Source: Collinsella sp944321445
GTDB lineage: Bacteria; Actinomycetota; Coriobacteriia; Coriobacteriales; Coriobacteriaceae
Reading direction: 5' to 3' (one strand)
DNA length: 64,000 bases
NCBI RefSeq assembly: GCF_030371825.1
Contig: NZ_JAUDDM010000002.1
Numbering within the stretch: the stretch's first letter is position 1; the number at the start of each line of letters is the position of its first letter. Positions 37,347 to 47,138 of this stretch are shown in pieces. A model generated the notes under the pieces. That model saw only the letters and a list, made by a program, of their open reading frames with translations. It was not told the origin of the DNA and did no database searches. Position numbers and translations under genes: made by a program.

Positions 37347-38063
37347 CTACACGCTCACATCGTCCTCATCAGAGCCGTCGAGCGTCACGCCCAAAACGGC
37401 CGCAACCTCATATATGCCGTGACAGATCACATCGGCACCAGCGCGCTCGTGCTCGCCGGGTTGCGCGGTCCCCGTGTACACGCCGATGCAGGGAATGCCG
37501 TTTTCGTGCGCGCCCTCGGTATCGTGCCGACGATCGCCCACCATGACGGCGTCTTCCGGGCGCACGCCCAACTGGCGCAAGGCTTCACGGATGCAATCCG
37601 CCTTGGTATCGCGCCCCGGCTCCAAACGGCCCACGACCGCCTCAAACGGCGGAAGGTCGAGAGCGGCGACCATCTTCTGCGCCGTATCCTCCAAACGCGA
37701 CGTTGCGACCGCGCAGCGCGTGCCACGTGCGGCAAGCGCGCTGAGCAGCGGGCGCACGCCGGGCAGCGCAGGATAGTCCTCAGGCGTAACCGTGTGGTAG
37801 AACACGTCGCGATAGGCCTCGGTAAGACGGACGGCCTCTTCCAGCGGCACGCCACAGAGCTCCATGAACCCGTCGTACAACGGAGGCCCGATGAGCATAT
37901 TGAGGTCCGGCAGAGCATCAACGTCGTAACCGCACCGCTCGAGCGCCTCGCGCGCAACGCGCAAAATGGCCTTTGCGGTATCGGCGATGGTGCCATCAAA
38001 ATCGAACAGCACCACCGGACGCGCAGCAAGCGCAAGCCCGTCAAAGTCCTCTCGCTCCGTCAT
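37347..38063 (-). CDS. HAD phosphatase, phosphoglycolate phosphatase/PpaX-like
   Basis: 238 residues. Motif I VVLFDFDGTIADTA, motif II VATSRLE, motif III Lys in GRDTKADCI, motif IV VMVGDRRHDTEGAHENGIPCIGVY. C1 cap domain. The motif IV sequence (GDRxHDxxGA) matches 5'-nucleotidase/phosphoglycolate phosphatase-like Gph proteins. CGAGGAGG is before the ATG at 38063. It ends in an acidic DGSDEDDVSV. Substrate not determined. Confidence 0.83.
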   Translation of the reverse strand: MTEREDFDGLALAARPVVLFDFDGTIADTAKAILRVAREALERCGYDVDALPDLNMLIGPPLYDGFMELCGVPLEEAVRLTEAYRDVFYHTVTPEDYPALPGVRPLLSALAARGTRCAVATSRLEDTAQKMVAALDLPPFEAVVGRLEPGRDTKADCIREALRQLGVRPEDAVMVGDRRHDTEGAHENGIPCIGVYTGTAQPGEHERAGADVICHGIYEVAAVLGVTLDGSDEDDVSV

Positions 38064-38217
38064 GCAATCCTCCTCGTCTCTCCCTGCTCGGCGGGCAGAC
38101 CCGCACAAGTCGGATCACCCCATGCGTGCACCATCATACGCCATAGCCCGCATAAGCGGACGCCCCATTCCTTCCGCCACGCACGGCAGCCGTCCTGAAC
38201 AAGAAGCAATAGGCAAC

Positions 38218-38251
38218 AAAAAACGGGCTCCCGGATAACCGGAAGCCCGTT
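38218..38251 (-). terminator. Terminator of rpsA
   Basis: AACGGGCTCCCGG pairs with CCGGAAGCCCGTT around ATAA; leftward a run of six T follows. 24 bp after the rpsA stop codon. Confidence 0.92.
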
Positions 38252-38274
38252 AGGCTCAAAGAATCGAGCAGTCG

Positions 38275-39432
38275 CTACTCAGCGGCCTCTTCCTTCTTCT
38301 CGGGAAGCGGAGCAACTTCGATCTCGACGCCGAGGGTCTCGGCGGCGGACTTCATCGAGAGGCTGATGCGACGACGGTCGAGGTCGATCTCCATGACCTT
38401 GACCTGGACCTTGGCGCCCACATGGGTGACCTGGCTGGGCTGGTCGACGTGCTTGTTGGCCATCTCGGAGATGTGCACGAGGCCCTCGATGCCCTCACCG
38501 AGGTCGACGAACGCGCCGAACGGCACGAGCTTGGTGACGGTGCCCTCGACGATAGCGCCCACGGGGTACTTCTTGACGAGTGCACGCCACGGATCCTCGG
38601 TGGTCTGCTTGAGACCAAGGGAAATGCGCTCGCGGTTGAGATCGACATCCAGAACCTCGACCTCGACCTCCTGGCCGACCTTGACGACCTCGGAGGGGTG
38701 GTTGACGTGGTTCCAGGAGAGCTCGGAGATGTGGATGAGGCCGTCGATGCCGCCCAGATCCACGAAGGCGCCGAAGTCCACGATGGAGGAAACGGTGCCC
38801 TTGAGGCGCATGCCGCTCTTGAGCTTGGAGAGGATCTCGGTGCGCTCGGCCTTGCGGGACTCCTCGAGCACCACGCGGCGGGACAGAACGACGTTGTTGC
38901 GGTTGCGGTCCATCTCGATGACGCGAGCCTCGATGGAAGTGTGCAGGTAGGAGCTGAGGTCCTTGACGCGACGGAGGTCGACGAGGGAGGCGGGCAGGAA
39001 GCCACGCAGACCGATGTCGAGGATCAGGCCGCCCTTGACGACCTCGATAACCTCGCCCTCGACGTTCTCGCCGGAGTTGAACTTCTCCTCGATGCGGTTC
39101 CAGGCGCGCTCGTACTCAGCACGCTTCTTGGAGAGCACCAGACGGCCGTCCTTGTCCTCCTTCTGAAGGACGAGGGCCTCGATGGGATCGCCCAGCGAGA
39201 CGATGTCTGCAGGGTTGGCATCCTTGCGGATGGAGAGCTCGCGAACGGGAATGACGCCCTCGGACTTGAAACCGATGTCCACGAGAACCTCGTCGCGCTC
39301 AATCTTAACAACGGTACCGTTGACCAGGTCGCCCTCGTCGAAATCGGTGATCGTGCCGTCGATAAGGCTGTTCATCTCCTCCTCGTTGACATCGTCGAGG
39401 GAGAAAATGGACGAGTTCTGAATCTCACTCAA
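38275..39432 (-). CDS. rpsA: 30S ribosomal protein S1
   Basis: 385 residues with four S1 (OB-fold) repeats at about 33-104, 121-190, 207-275 and 292-360; the last two carry the best motif (GTVSSIVDFGAFVDLGGIDGLIH, GTVTKLVPFGAFVDLGEGIEGLVH). The four-repeat form is typical of Gram-positive and actinobacterial S1. It binds mRNA on the 30S subunit. It starts after GAAAGGGG. Divergent from the HAD gene at 39809. Confidence 0.95.
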   Translation of the reverse strand: MSEIQNSSIFSLDDVNEEEMNSLIDGTITDFDEGDLVNGTVVKIERDEVLVDIGFKSEGVIPVRELSIRKDANPADIVSLGDPIEALVLQKEDKDGRLVLSKKRAEYERAWNRIEEKFNSGENVEGEVIEVVKGGLILDIGLRGFLPASLVDLRRVKDLSSYLHTSIEARVIEMDRNRNNVVLSRRVVLEESRKAERTEILSKLKSGMRLKGTVSSIVDFGAFVDLGGIDGLIHISELSWNHVNHPSEVVKVGQEVEVEVLDVDLNRERISLGLKQTTEDPWRALVKKYPVGAIVEGTVTKLVPFGAFVDLGEGIEGLVHISEMANKHVDQPSQVTHVGAKVQVKVMEIDLDRRRISLSMKSAAETLGVEIEVAPLPEKKEEAAE

Positions 39433-39584
39433 AGGTGGACCCCTTTCGAACTACGGGGCCCCGATTGCTAGGACCTGCAGATTGCACGAACGCCCGGGCG
39501 GGTGCCCAGATGCCGTGCGCACCGTTTGGAACTTCTCGGGAGCCGACAGATACGGATGTGAAGCGTATGCATTCACGTTTGTCT

Positions 39585-39613
39585 AGACTACGTGGAATCG
39601 CTTGGATTTTCAA
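39585..39613 (-). promoter_or_regulatory. Candidate rpsA promoter
   Basis: Minus strand TTGAAA (39608-39613), 17-bp spacer, TAGTCT (39585-39590), about 150 bp before the rpsA start, leaving a long leader. Confidence 0.55.
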
Positions 39614-39808
39614 GGACAAAGCTCGATTTTTACGTGAGCGGTACGTAAAGATTCCGCATTTGCTCCACGTACACCCCTCCTTTAGCATGCCGTGGGGCAT
39701 TATGACGTAACCGTAAGGTTAACCTTGATAAAGAACGTACGAAACCGGGTACAAGTCACCTGTGAACATCCAAGAACGCCCACGGTGAACAGGCAAGGAG
39801 GTGCACAT
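39614..39808 (+). other. Divergent intergenic half, HAD side
   Basis: A+T-richer region with a 12-bp palindrome AAGGTTAACCTT (39715-39726) followed by TTGATA, likely promoter or operator of the 39809 gene. Nothing coding seen. Confidence 0.4.
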
Positions 39809-40543
39809 ATGCTCAAGGCGGTCGCGTTCGATATGGACGAAACCCTGCTTAGCATCAACTTGGGCGCATTCATCGCGGTGCTCGCCCGCGACGAATCGAG
39901 CCTGCTTGCAGACATCGGCCGCAAAAACCCGTTGTCGATGTTTGCCGCCTACACAGGCGCCATGCTCGACGTCAACCGCGCCGACCGCGACAACGCGTGC
40001 ACCAACCGCAAACTGTTCGATGAAGCGATCTATCGCCGCGGCGGCGTGAAGCTCGCAGACCCCGCCATCGCCGACGCCCTCGCCTACTACGAGCGCGAGG
40101 TGCTCCCCCATCGAAACGACGGCATCATCGCCGCCCGCCCCATGGAAGGCGCCCATAAAGCCCTGGACCAGGTGCTCTCCCACGGCCTGCGCATCGCCCT
40201 GCTCACCAACCCCAGCTTCGGCCGAGCCTGCATCGAGACCCGCATGGCCTGGGCAAACATCCAAGACGCCCCCTTCGAGCTGGTCACCACCATGGAAAAC
40301 ACCCGCCGCGTCAAGCCGAACCCCGACTACTACCTCGACGCCCTGGAAGAACTCGGCCTCTCCCCCACCGAAGTCCTCATGGTAGGCAACGATCCCCGCC
40401 GCGACTTCCCTACCCCCGATATAGGCCTGCGCACCGCCTTCATAGGTAAAAAAGCTCCCGCCAGAGCCATCTGGCACGGCAGCATGAACGACTTCGCCAA
40501 CGAGTTCGAAGCAATCCTCAACCAGTTCAACGAATTAGGTTAA
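39809..40543 (+). CDS. HAD-superfamily hydrolase
   Basis: 244 residues. Motif I AVAFDMDETLLSIN, motif II LLTNPSFG, motif III VKPNPDYY, motif IV VLMVGNDPRRDFPTPDIGL. The C1 cap is helical. AAGGAGG is 7 nt before the ATG. The VGNDxxxD motif IV is common in Gram-positive YjjG/YsbA-like phosphatases. Monocistronic; two palindromes follow. Substrate unknown. Confidence 0.83.
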   Translation: MLKAVAFDMDETLLSINLGAFIAVLARDESSLLADIGRKNPLSMFAAYTGAMLDVNRADRDNACTNRKLFDEAIYRRGGVKLADPAIADALAYYEREVLPHRNDGIIAARPMEGAHKALDQVLSHGLRIALLTNPSFGRACIETRMAWANIQDAPFELVTTMENTRRVKPNPDYYLDALEELGLSPTEVLMVGNDPRRDFPTPDIGLRTAFIGKKAPARAIWHGSMNDFANEFEAILNQFNELG

Positions 40544-40576
40544 ACCGTCGCGGGCAACGCCCGCGACATCTACAAG

Positions 40577-40607
40577 CTTAGGTGGAGGCCTGCGGCCTCC
40601 ACCTAAG
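40577..40607. repeat. Perfect hairpin after the HAD gene
   Basis: CTTAGGTGGAGGCC - TGC - GGCCTCCACCTAAG, 14-bp arms. It may terminate transcription although no T-tract follows. Confidence 0.75.
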
Positions 40608-40674
40608 CGGAACGCGCCGAAGGCGCACCAATCTCTCCCCCGCCAGCAAACCCCACGAGCGGGTACCCGCCGTG

Positions 40675-40753
40675 CCGGGGATGGGATGTGCTTTTGCGCA
40701 CATCCCGCAGGCCGCAGGCCGAGGACGTGCACAAAAGCACATCCCATCCCCGG
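40675..40753. repeat. Large inverted repeat with 27-bp arms
   Basis: 40675-40701 and 40727-40753 are reverse complements with a single mismatch, around a 25-bp GC-rich loop. Arms start CCGGGGATGGGATGTGC. Located 10 bp after the cysteine desulfidase stop codon. Confidence 0.85.
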
Positions 40754-40763
40754 CCGCCAGCGC

Positions 40764-42083
40764 CTACACGCGCGTTTTGCCAATCATGATGTTGAGAATC
40801 TCCACGTCGGTCGGCTTCATACCCACGCGGCCCACATATCCCATGCTTGCGATGGTCTTCTCCACTGTCTCCTTCACCAGACCCTCGCCCGCTTGGAATC
40901 CGCGACCCGCGAGCGCCATATCGGAGGCCAAAATTGCCGCATCAACAGCAGCAGAAATCTTAGCCGCGCAGCTGGGCTTGGCGCCGTCGCACACGATACC
41001 GCCCACGTTGCCGAGCGTGTTGACGATGGTCTCGTCGATCTGCTCGCGCGTGCCACCGCGCATCCACGTGATGGCCGCGCCCGCGCCGCAGGCAGCGCAC
41101 ACCACGCCGCAAAACGCCGAAAGCGCACCGATGTAGCCCTTCACATGCGCCGCGACCAAATCGGACAGCGCGAGCGCGCGCACGAGCTTCTCGTGATCCG
41201 CGCCCAGCTCCTCCGCATAGGCGACCACGGGAAGGCAACAGGTGATGCCCTGGTTACCCGACCCGCAGTTGATGACGACCGGCATGGAGCAGCCGCTCAT
41301 ACGCGCATCGGATCCAGCGGCGGCGCGAGCGCGGGCACGGCAGGCAACGCCTTCGCCGCGCGTCTCCATAAGCGTGCGCCCCACCTCGGCACCCCAGGTA
41401 TTCTGGAGCCCCTCGCGCGAAATGGCATCGTTGAGCTCAATCTGCCGCTCAAGCGCCGCGCGCGCCGCCTCGATGTCGCCAGACTCGGCAAACCCAACGA
41501 TGGCGTCGATGGTGAGGTAGGCGTATGCGGGGTTTTCCTGCTGCTCGATGCTCGCGGGGTCGTTGTCGCGCGAACCTTCCAGCGCCTCGTCGTCCAGCGC
41601 GCGATACACCACGTTCGTGTGATGCTCGGCGATGACCACCTCGGCCACATGCCCAGCCGCGCGTGCGCGCACCTTGATATAGAGGTTGGGCACGCCCTCC
41701 ACCAGCTCAACGGAGCAGTAGCCGACACGGCCCAACAGCTCGCGCGCATGCGCGATATCCTCCGGCACCACCGATTCCAGCACTTCAAGCGCGCTATCGG
41801 GGTTGCCGCCCACGGCCCCCAGGGTCGCCGCGGCCTCGATGCCGTGCATGCCGTCGGAGTTGGGCACGGTGACGCTCTTCACGTTCTTGATGATGTTGCC
41901 CGAGCAGCCCACCTCAAGCGCTTCCGGCTCCGTGCCCAGCGTCATGCGTGCGAGCGCCGCCGCATAGGCGACAGCAATAGGCTCAGTGCAACCCAGTGCG
42001 CACACGAGTTCCTCGTTCAGGATCTCGCACAGCGCGCGGTCGCGGACATCGGTGCAAAACGCAGAGGTGGTGGAAGCGGTCAT
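40764..42083 (-). CDS. L-cysteine desulfidase family protein (UPF0597/CyuA-like)
   Basis: 439 residues. ELVCALGCTEPIAVAYAAALAR near the N-terminus, GSGNQGITCCLPVVAYAEELG in the middle, and GNVGGIVCDGAKPSCAAKISAAVDAA near the end are the signature blocks, with Cys residues that hold an iron-sulfur cluster in characterised members. These enzymes split L-cysteine to pyruvate, ammonia and sulfide, or act as serine dehydratase alpha-chain relatives. GAAGGGA precedes the ATG at 42083. Monocistronic. Sulfide production is the expected role. Confidence 0.85.
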   Translation of the reverse strand: MTASTTSAFCTDVRDRALCEILNEELVCALGCTEPIAVAYAAALARMTLGTEPEALEVGCSGNIIKNVKSVTVPNSDGMHGIEAAATLGAVGGNPDSALEVLESVVPEDIAHARELLGRVGYCSVELVEGVPNLYIKVRARAAGHVAEVVIAEHHTNVVYRALDDEALEGSRDNDPASIEQQENPAYAYLTIDAIVGFAESGDIEAARAALERQIELNDAISREGLQNTWGAEVGRTLMETRGEGVACRARARAAAGSDARMSGCSMPVVINCGSGNQGITCCLPVVAYAEELGADHEKLVRALALSDLVAAHVKGYIGALSAFCGVVCAACGAGAAITWMRGGTREQIDETIVNTLGNVGGIVCDGAKPSCAAKISAAVDAAILASDMALAGRGFQAGEGLVKETVEKTIASMGYVGRVGMKPTDVEILNIMIGKTRV

Positions 42084-42195
42084 GCTGTTCCCTTCAAGGC
42101 CAAAAAGATGCATCCCCACCATTGTATGCATTGGCAGACAGATTCCAACCGCATCTTATGCACACGCGCGCATGAGCCCGCGCCCATACAACAAT

Positions 42196-42227
42196 GGCCC
42201 GTTCGGGCAGAAAAGCTCGAACGGGCC
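42196..42227 (-). terminator. Hairpin after argH
   Basis: GGCCCGTTCG pairs with CGAACGGGCC around a 12-nt loop, 28 bp beyond the argH stop codon. The leftward tail CATTGTTG is only weakly T-rich. Confidence 0.65.
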
Positions 42228-42255
42228 TTCTTGACTCTCTATGGAATCTGGTTGC

Positions 42256-43695
42256 CTACAGCACAGAGCGCGTGCCTTGACCCATCTCGACCACGGGGGA
42301 AAGCTGCGCGACCGCCTGCTCGTCGGCCTCGATGCCTGCGCAGACCTTTTCCATCTGGTCGGCCACGGCAGCGGGTGCCGTACCGCCCTGCGTCGTGCGC
42401 GCGGCCACGATGGCGTCCAGGTCGAACGCGCCCACCACGTCGTCGCCGAACAGGTCGCTCGCGGCGCGGAACGTGTCGAGCGGCAGCTCGGAGATGTCGC
42501 ATCCCGCCTTCTCCGCCTCGAGCACCAAATGGCCCACCACAGCGTGCGCCTCGCGGAACGGCATGCCACGCTTGGCCAGGTAGTCGGCCACATCGGTCGC
42601 CGCCAGGTGCCCACGGTGCATGACGGCGCGCATGCGGTCGGCGTTCACCGTCCACGTGCTCACCATGCCGGTCATGACGGTCAGGCACTGGTCGAGCGTG
42701 TGTGCGGCGTCGAGGGCGCCTTCCTTATCCTCCTGCAGGTCCTTGTTATAGGCCAGCGGCAAGCCCTTCACCGTCACCAGCAGCTGCACGAGGTCGCCCA
42801 CCACGCGGCCCGTCTTGCCGCGGATGAGCTCGGCGAAGTCCGGGTTCTTCTTCTGCGGCATGATCGACGAGCCCGTTGAGAAGGAATCGGACAGCGTGAT
42901 GAAGCCGAACTCCTGGCTGCTCCACAGCACGATCTCCTCGGACAGGCGCGACAGGTGCACCGCCATGACGGAGCAGGCGTACTGGAGGTCGAGCAAGAAG
43001 TCGCGGTCGGACACCGCATCGAGCGAGTTCTCGATCACGCGGGAGAAGCCCAGGGCGTCGGCCGTCATCTGGCGGTCGAGCGGGTACGTGGTGCCCGCGA
43101 GCGCAGCCGCGCCCAAGGGCGACGCGTCCGCCGCATCGAAGGCGGCGCGCAGGCGGATGAAGTCGCGCGCGAGCATCCATGCATAGGCAAGCAACTGGTG
43201 CGAAAACAGCACGGGCTGGGCGTGCTGCAGGTGCGTCATGCCGGGCAGCACGGTGTCTCCCACCTGCTTGGCGGCCTCGACCAGCGCATGGCGCAACCCC
43301 AAGTTGTCTTCCATGAGCTGTTTGGCGAGCGCCTTGGCGGCCAGGCGCGTATCGGTCGCCACCTGGTCGTTGCGCGAACGGCCGGTGTGCAGGCGGCCGC
43401 CCGCCGCGCCGATGCGCCGCGTGAGCTCGCTTTCGATGGACATGTGGATGTCCTCATCGTTGATGTCGAAGGTGAACGTGCCGGCATCGATGTCCGCCTG
43501 GATGCCCTCGAGCCCCGAGCAGATGGCGTCGCGGTCCTCCTCGCTGATGATGCCCTGCGCCGCGAGCATGGTCGCGTGCGCGCGGGAGCCGGCGATGTCT
43601 TGCCGGTACAAATGCCTGTCCACAGGAAGCGACGCGCCGAACTCCTGCGTCACCTCGGATACAGCCTCCTCAAAGCGGCCGCCCCACAGCGCCAT
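42256..43695 (-). CDS. argH: Argininosuccinate lyase
   Basis: 479 residues. WGGRFEEAVSE at the start, HTGRSRNDQVATD, TMLQHAQP-like MTHLQHAQPVLF, and GSSIMPQKKNPDFAEL (the flexible catalytic loop with Ser) identify ArgH. It releases arginine and fumarate from argininosuccinate. AGGAGG is 6 nt before the ATG. Second gene of argGH, 114 bp downstream of argG with an intervening terminator-like hairpin. Confidence 0.96.
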   Translation of the reverse strand: MALWGGRFEEAVSEVTQEFGASLPVDRHLYRQDIAGSRAHATMLAAQGIISEEDRDAICSGLEGIQADIDAGTFTFDINDEDIHMSIESELTRRIGAAGGRLHTGRSRNDQVATDTRLAAKALAKQLMEDNLGLRHALVEAAKQVGDTVLPGMTHLQHAQPVLFSHQLLAYAWMLARDFIRLRAAFDAADASPLGAAALAGTTYPLDRQMTADALGFSRVIENSLDAVSDRDFLLDLQYACSVMAVHLSRLSEEIVLWSSQEFGFITLSDSFSTGSSIMPQKKNPDFAELIRGKTGRVVGDLVQLLVTVKGLPLAYNKDLQEDKEGALDAAHTLDQCLTVMTGMVSTWTVNADRMRAVMHRGHLAATDVADYLAKRGMPFREAHAVVGHLVLEAEKAGCDISELPLDTFRAASDLFGDDVVGAFDLDAIVAARTTQGGTAPAAVADQMEKVCAGIEADEQAVAQLSPVVEMGQGTRSVL

Positions 43696-43712
43696 GTCTG
43701 ACCTCCTCTTTG

Positions 43713-43744
43713 AAAAGCGCCCCCGGCATCACCGCCGAGGGCGC
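43713..43744 (-). terminator. Intercistronic terminator/attenuator between argG and argH
   Basis: GCGCCC-T-CGGC pairs with GCCG-G-GGGCGC (43717-43744), followed leftward by TTTTC, ending about 6 bp before the argH ribosome site. Confidence 0.65.
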
Positions 43745-43809
43745 GAAAAGTTGCCTCGTCTTAGTATACGCGATGCACGCACCCGCGGGAAAAGCTCCCG
43801 CTGCCGTGC

Positions 43810-45033
<1,224 letters not shown>

Positions 45034-45546
45034 GGCGTTTCCTTTCCTACAAGGCTTGGCGAACGAAACATACTGGGCCGTCATGGCGCTATGACATTGT
45101 GTTAGAGGAATTCCGCGCGGCGCATTGCTGCCGTATGCGAAAACCCGACGCACCTATTGACGAACCCTGCCGGAGAGCCCCCTCTCCATACGAACAGAGA
45201 CGACCAGGTTATCGTCGTCGGGAAATGGCACGCTGGCGTCGCGTGGCGATATCGGCAGCCGTCTGGCCGGGCATCATGGCGATTGCCGCCATGGCCTCAT
45301 ATGTCACCAGATCGAAGCCCACCGTTCGCTCCCGTCTCAATCCGTGCGTGCACCTGCTCATGCGGGGCCCGCGGGGCCCCGATTGGTCGCTACTATACGC
45401 TAAAGTGCGCGCGGGGAAAACCTTCACCGGGGATTTTTAGACGCTCCTCATGGATAGACCAGCTATCACATGGCCTCTGAGCTGGAGGTTTGGCGCGCAA
45501 TGGCGCCGCCACTCGAAACAAACCGGAAACCTTCGCATGCAAGGGA
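45034..45546. other. Intergenic region upstream of argG without clear genes
   Basis: About 500 bp. A GC-rich palindrome CGGGGCCCGCGGGGCCCCG lies near 45363-45381, and CCTTCACCGGGGATTTTT near 45421-45438 looks like a weak terminator. Several frames are open but lack ribosome sites. The argG promoter should be here; I cannot place it. Confidence 0.4.
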
Positions 45547-45800
45547 GGCGTGGCACGCCACGAACTAGACAATCAGGGTCGATATGCATTATTCCGGCGG
45601 CGCGCTCGGTGGCCAAACGGCACAAAAGGCGCGCGCAAGGCCCTTCGCCCGCCCCAACTCACGCAAAGGAGGGCCCGTTTGGGTATCGCCGGCGCTTATC
45701 ACGACCCGCGACAGCCCGGCTGCTGTCTGACATCTATTGCCAAAAAATGCATATCGACCCAATTTGTCTAGTTCAGCAACCGGACACGGCTTCCCGTGGC
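45547..45800. repeat. Pair of inverted diverged repeats
   Basis: GAACTAGACA...GGTCGATATGCAT at about 45563-45590 recurs inverted at about 45748-45775 with three mismatches in 28 bp; weaker similarity extends outward. Both copies, read toward the centre, encode similar peptides with an ELDxxGRYAxF core. The 157 bp between them show nothing else. Confidence 0.7.
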
Positions 45801-45811
45801 GCAAATGCCCG

Positions 45812-47092
45812 TTACGAAACAGATTCATGCGCACTTTCGTCGAGGATGAGGCGCTCGATCTGGGCCCGACGCGCGATGAGCACCGCCAGCGGAACGCCCA
45901 AAACCACACAACTTGCCCCCACGAGCACGCCTTGCACGCCAAACATGCTTGCGAGTACAGGCGCCGCGAACAGCGGAATCACACCCGCCCCGTTGAACCC
46001 GGCGTTCATGACCGAGTTCACGCGCCCCAGCAAGCGCAGCGGCGCGTACATCTGCACCAGCGTGTTCTGCAGCGGCGTCACCATGCCAAACGCCGCGCCG
46101 AGCAGCACCTGGCCGGCAATCGCGCAGCCCACAAACGGCGTTCCCACGTAGAGCATGCACGCAGCTCCCTCCGCGGCGATGAGCAGCATGAGCGTGCGGA
46201 CGTTCACCGAGCGATGCGGCGCGCGCATGGCAAGCACCGCGCCCGCCACGGATCCCACGCCCGCCGCACTCGAGAGCCAGCCCATCCAGGAAATGTCAAC
46301 GCGCAGCACATCGCGGTAGTAGAGCGACTCGAGCGGGTCGAAGGCCCCATAGCCGGCATAAGCCAACACGCCGACCAAAAACAGCAGAGCGAGTGACGGG
46401 ATGGAGAACACCGCCCGTGCGGAGTCTGCGAAGGTGCCGGCGTCGCCGGTCGCTTCCCGATCCCCCGCAGAGCACGCCGCGGCGCCATGACGCTCTGCCG
46501 CCGGCTCGCAGCCGACGCGGCGCAGAAGCAACACGGTGGGGGCTACGGCGAGCACTGCGAGCACGCCCGAGAACACGAAGACGCGCTGGGCGGGCAGCAC
46601 TGCCGCGATGAGGCCACCGATGGCGGGACCTGCCACTACGGCGACGTTGGACACCACGGAAAGCAGGGCGTTCACGCGCTTGAGCTCGTCGGTGTCGCTT
46701 GTGAGATAAGCGGGGTAGCTCGACAGGAACGTGAAGCCGAACCCCGTGGCAAAGCCGAAGCCCGCGCTCATGCCCAGCACTGTGGGCACTTGAGCACCTA
46801 CAAGCTGGTAGGCAGCGCACGACGCAGCGGTGGCGCCTAAGGCGACGACGGTGTGGACCGCGGGTCCGCGTCGGTCGAGCAGTGAGCCTCCCGCCGCGTT
46901 GCCTATAATGATGAACAGGTTGAAGAGCCCCACCGCAAGTGCGATGACGGCCGTAGTCGCACCCAGCTCATAGGTGAGCACGCCAATGATGCCGATGAAA
47001 TACGACGCCTGGACACCCAAATAATGAAAGAACCGCACAGCCGCCAGCGCAGCGGTTCCACGTGGGAGCTTTTTGCTCAAAGACAGTCCCAT
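45812..47092 (-). CDS. MFS transporter
   Basis: 426 residues, about 12 membrane segments. LLDRRGPAVHTVVALG between segments 2 and 3 is the typical cytoplasmic motif A region. A cytoplasmic linker around 205-235 separates two six-helix halves. GGGGAGG precedes the ATG at 47092. The closest look is to drug/sugar efflux type members. Substrate unknown. It lies 46 bp after the Cof-type HAD gene, probably the same transcript. Confidence 0.82.
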   Translation of the reverse strand: MGLSLSKKLPRGTAALAAVRFFHYLGVQASYFIGIIGVLTYELGATTAVIALAVGLFNLFIIIGNAAGGSLLDRRGPAVHTVVALGATAASCAAYQLVGAQVPTVLGMSAGFGFATGFGFTFLSSYPAYLTSDTDELKRVNALLSVVSNVAVVAGPAIGGLIAAVLPAQRVFVFSGVLAVLAVAPTVLLLRRVGCEPAAERHGAAACSAGDREATGDAGTFADSARAVFSIPSLALLFLVGVLAYAGYGAFDPLESLYYRDVLRVDISWMGWLSSAAGVGSVAGAVLAMRAPHRSVNVRTLMLLIAAEGAACMLYVGTPFVGCAIAGQVLLGAAFGMVTPLQNTLVQMYAPLRLLGRVNSVMNAGFNGAGVIPLFAAPVLASMFGVQGVLVGASCVVLGVPLAVLIARRAQIERLILDESAHESVS

Positions 47093-47138
47093 GGGGGACC
47101 TCCCCTCATACGTAGTCGAATATCTCCTACGCGAGGGC

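Noticed and set aside
39715..39726. AAGGTTAACCTT palindrome as a MerR-type operator
   Set aside because: No MerR-family gene is near and a 12-bp palindrome alone is weak evidence; listed only as part of the intergenic region.
40582..41136. Plus-strand frame over the palindromes and the desulfidase end
   Set aside because: Low-complexity translation caused by the inverted repeats and the opposite gene.
45209..45427. A 72-codon minus-strand frame in the region before argG
   Set aside because: It reads DLVTYEAMAAIAMMPGQTAA, which looks protein-like, but its start lies in a GC-rich palindrome with no ribosome site.
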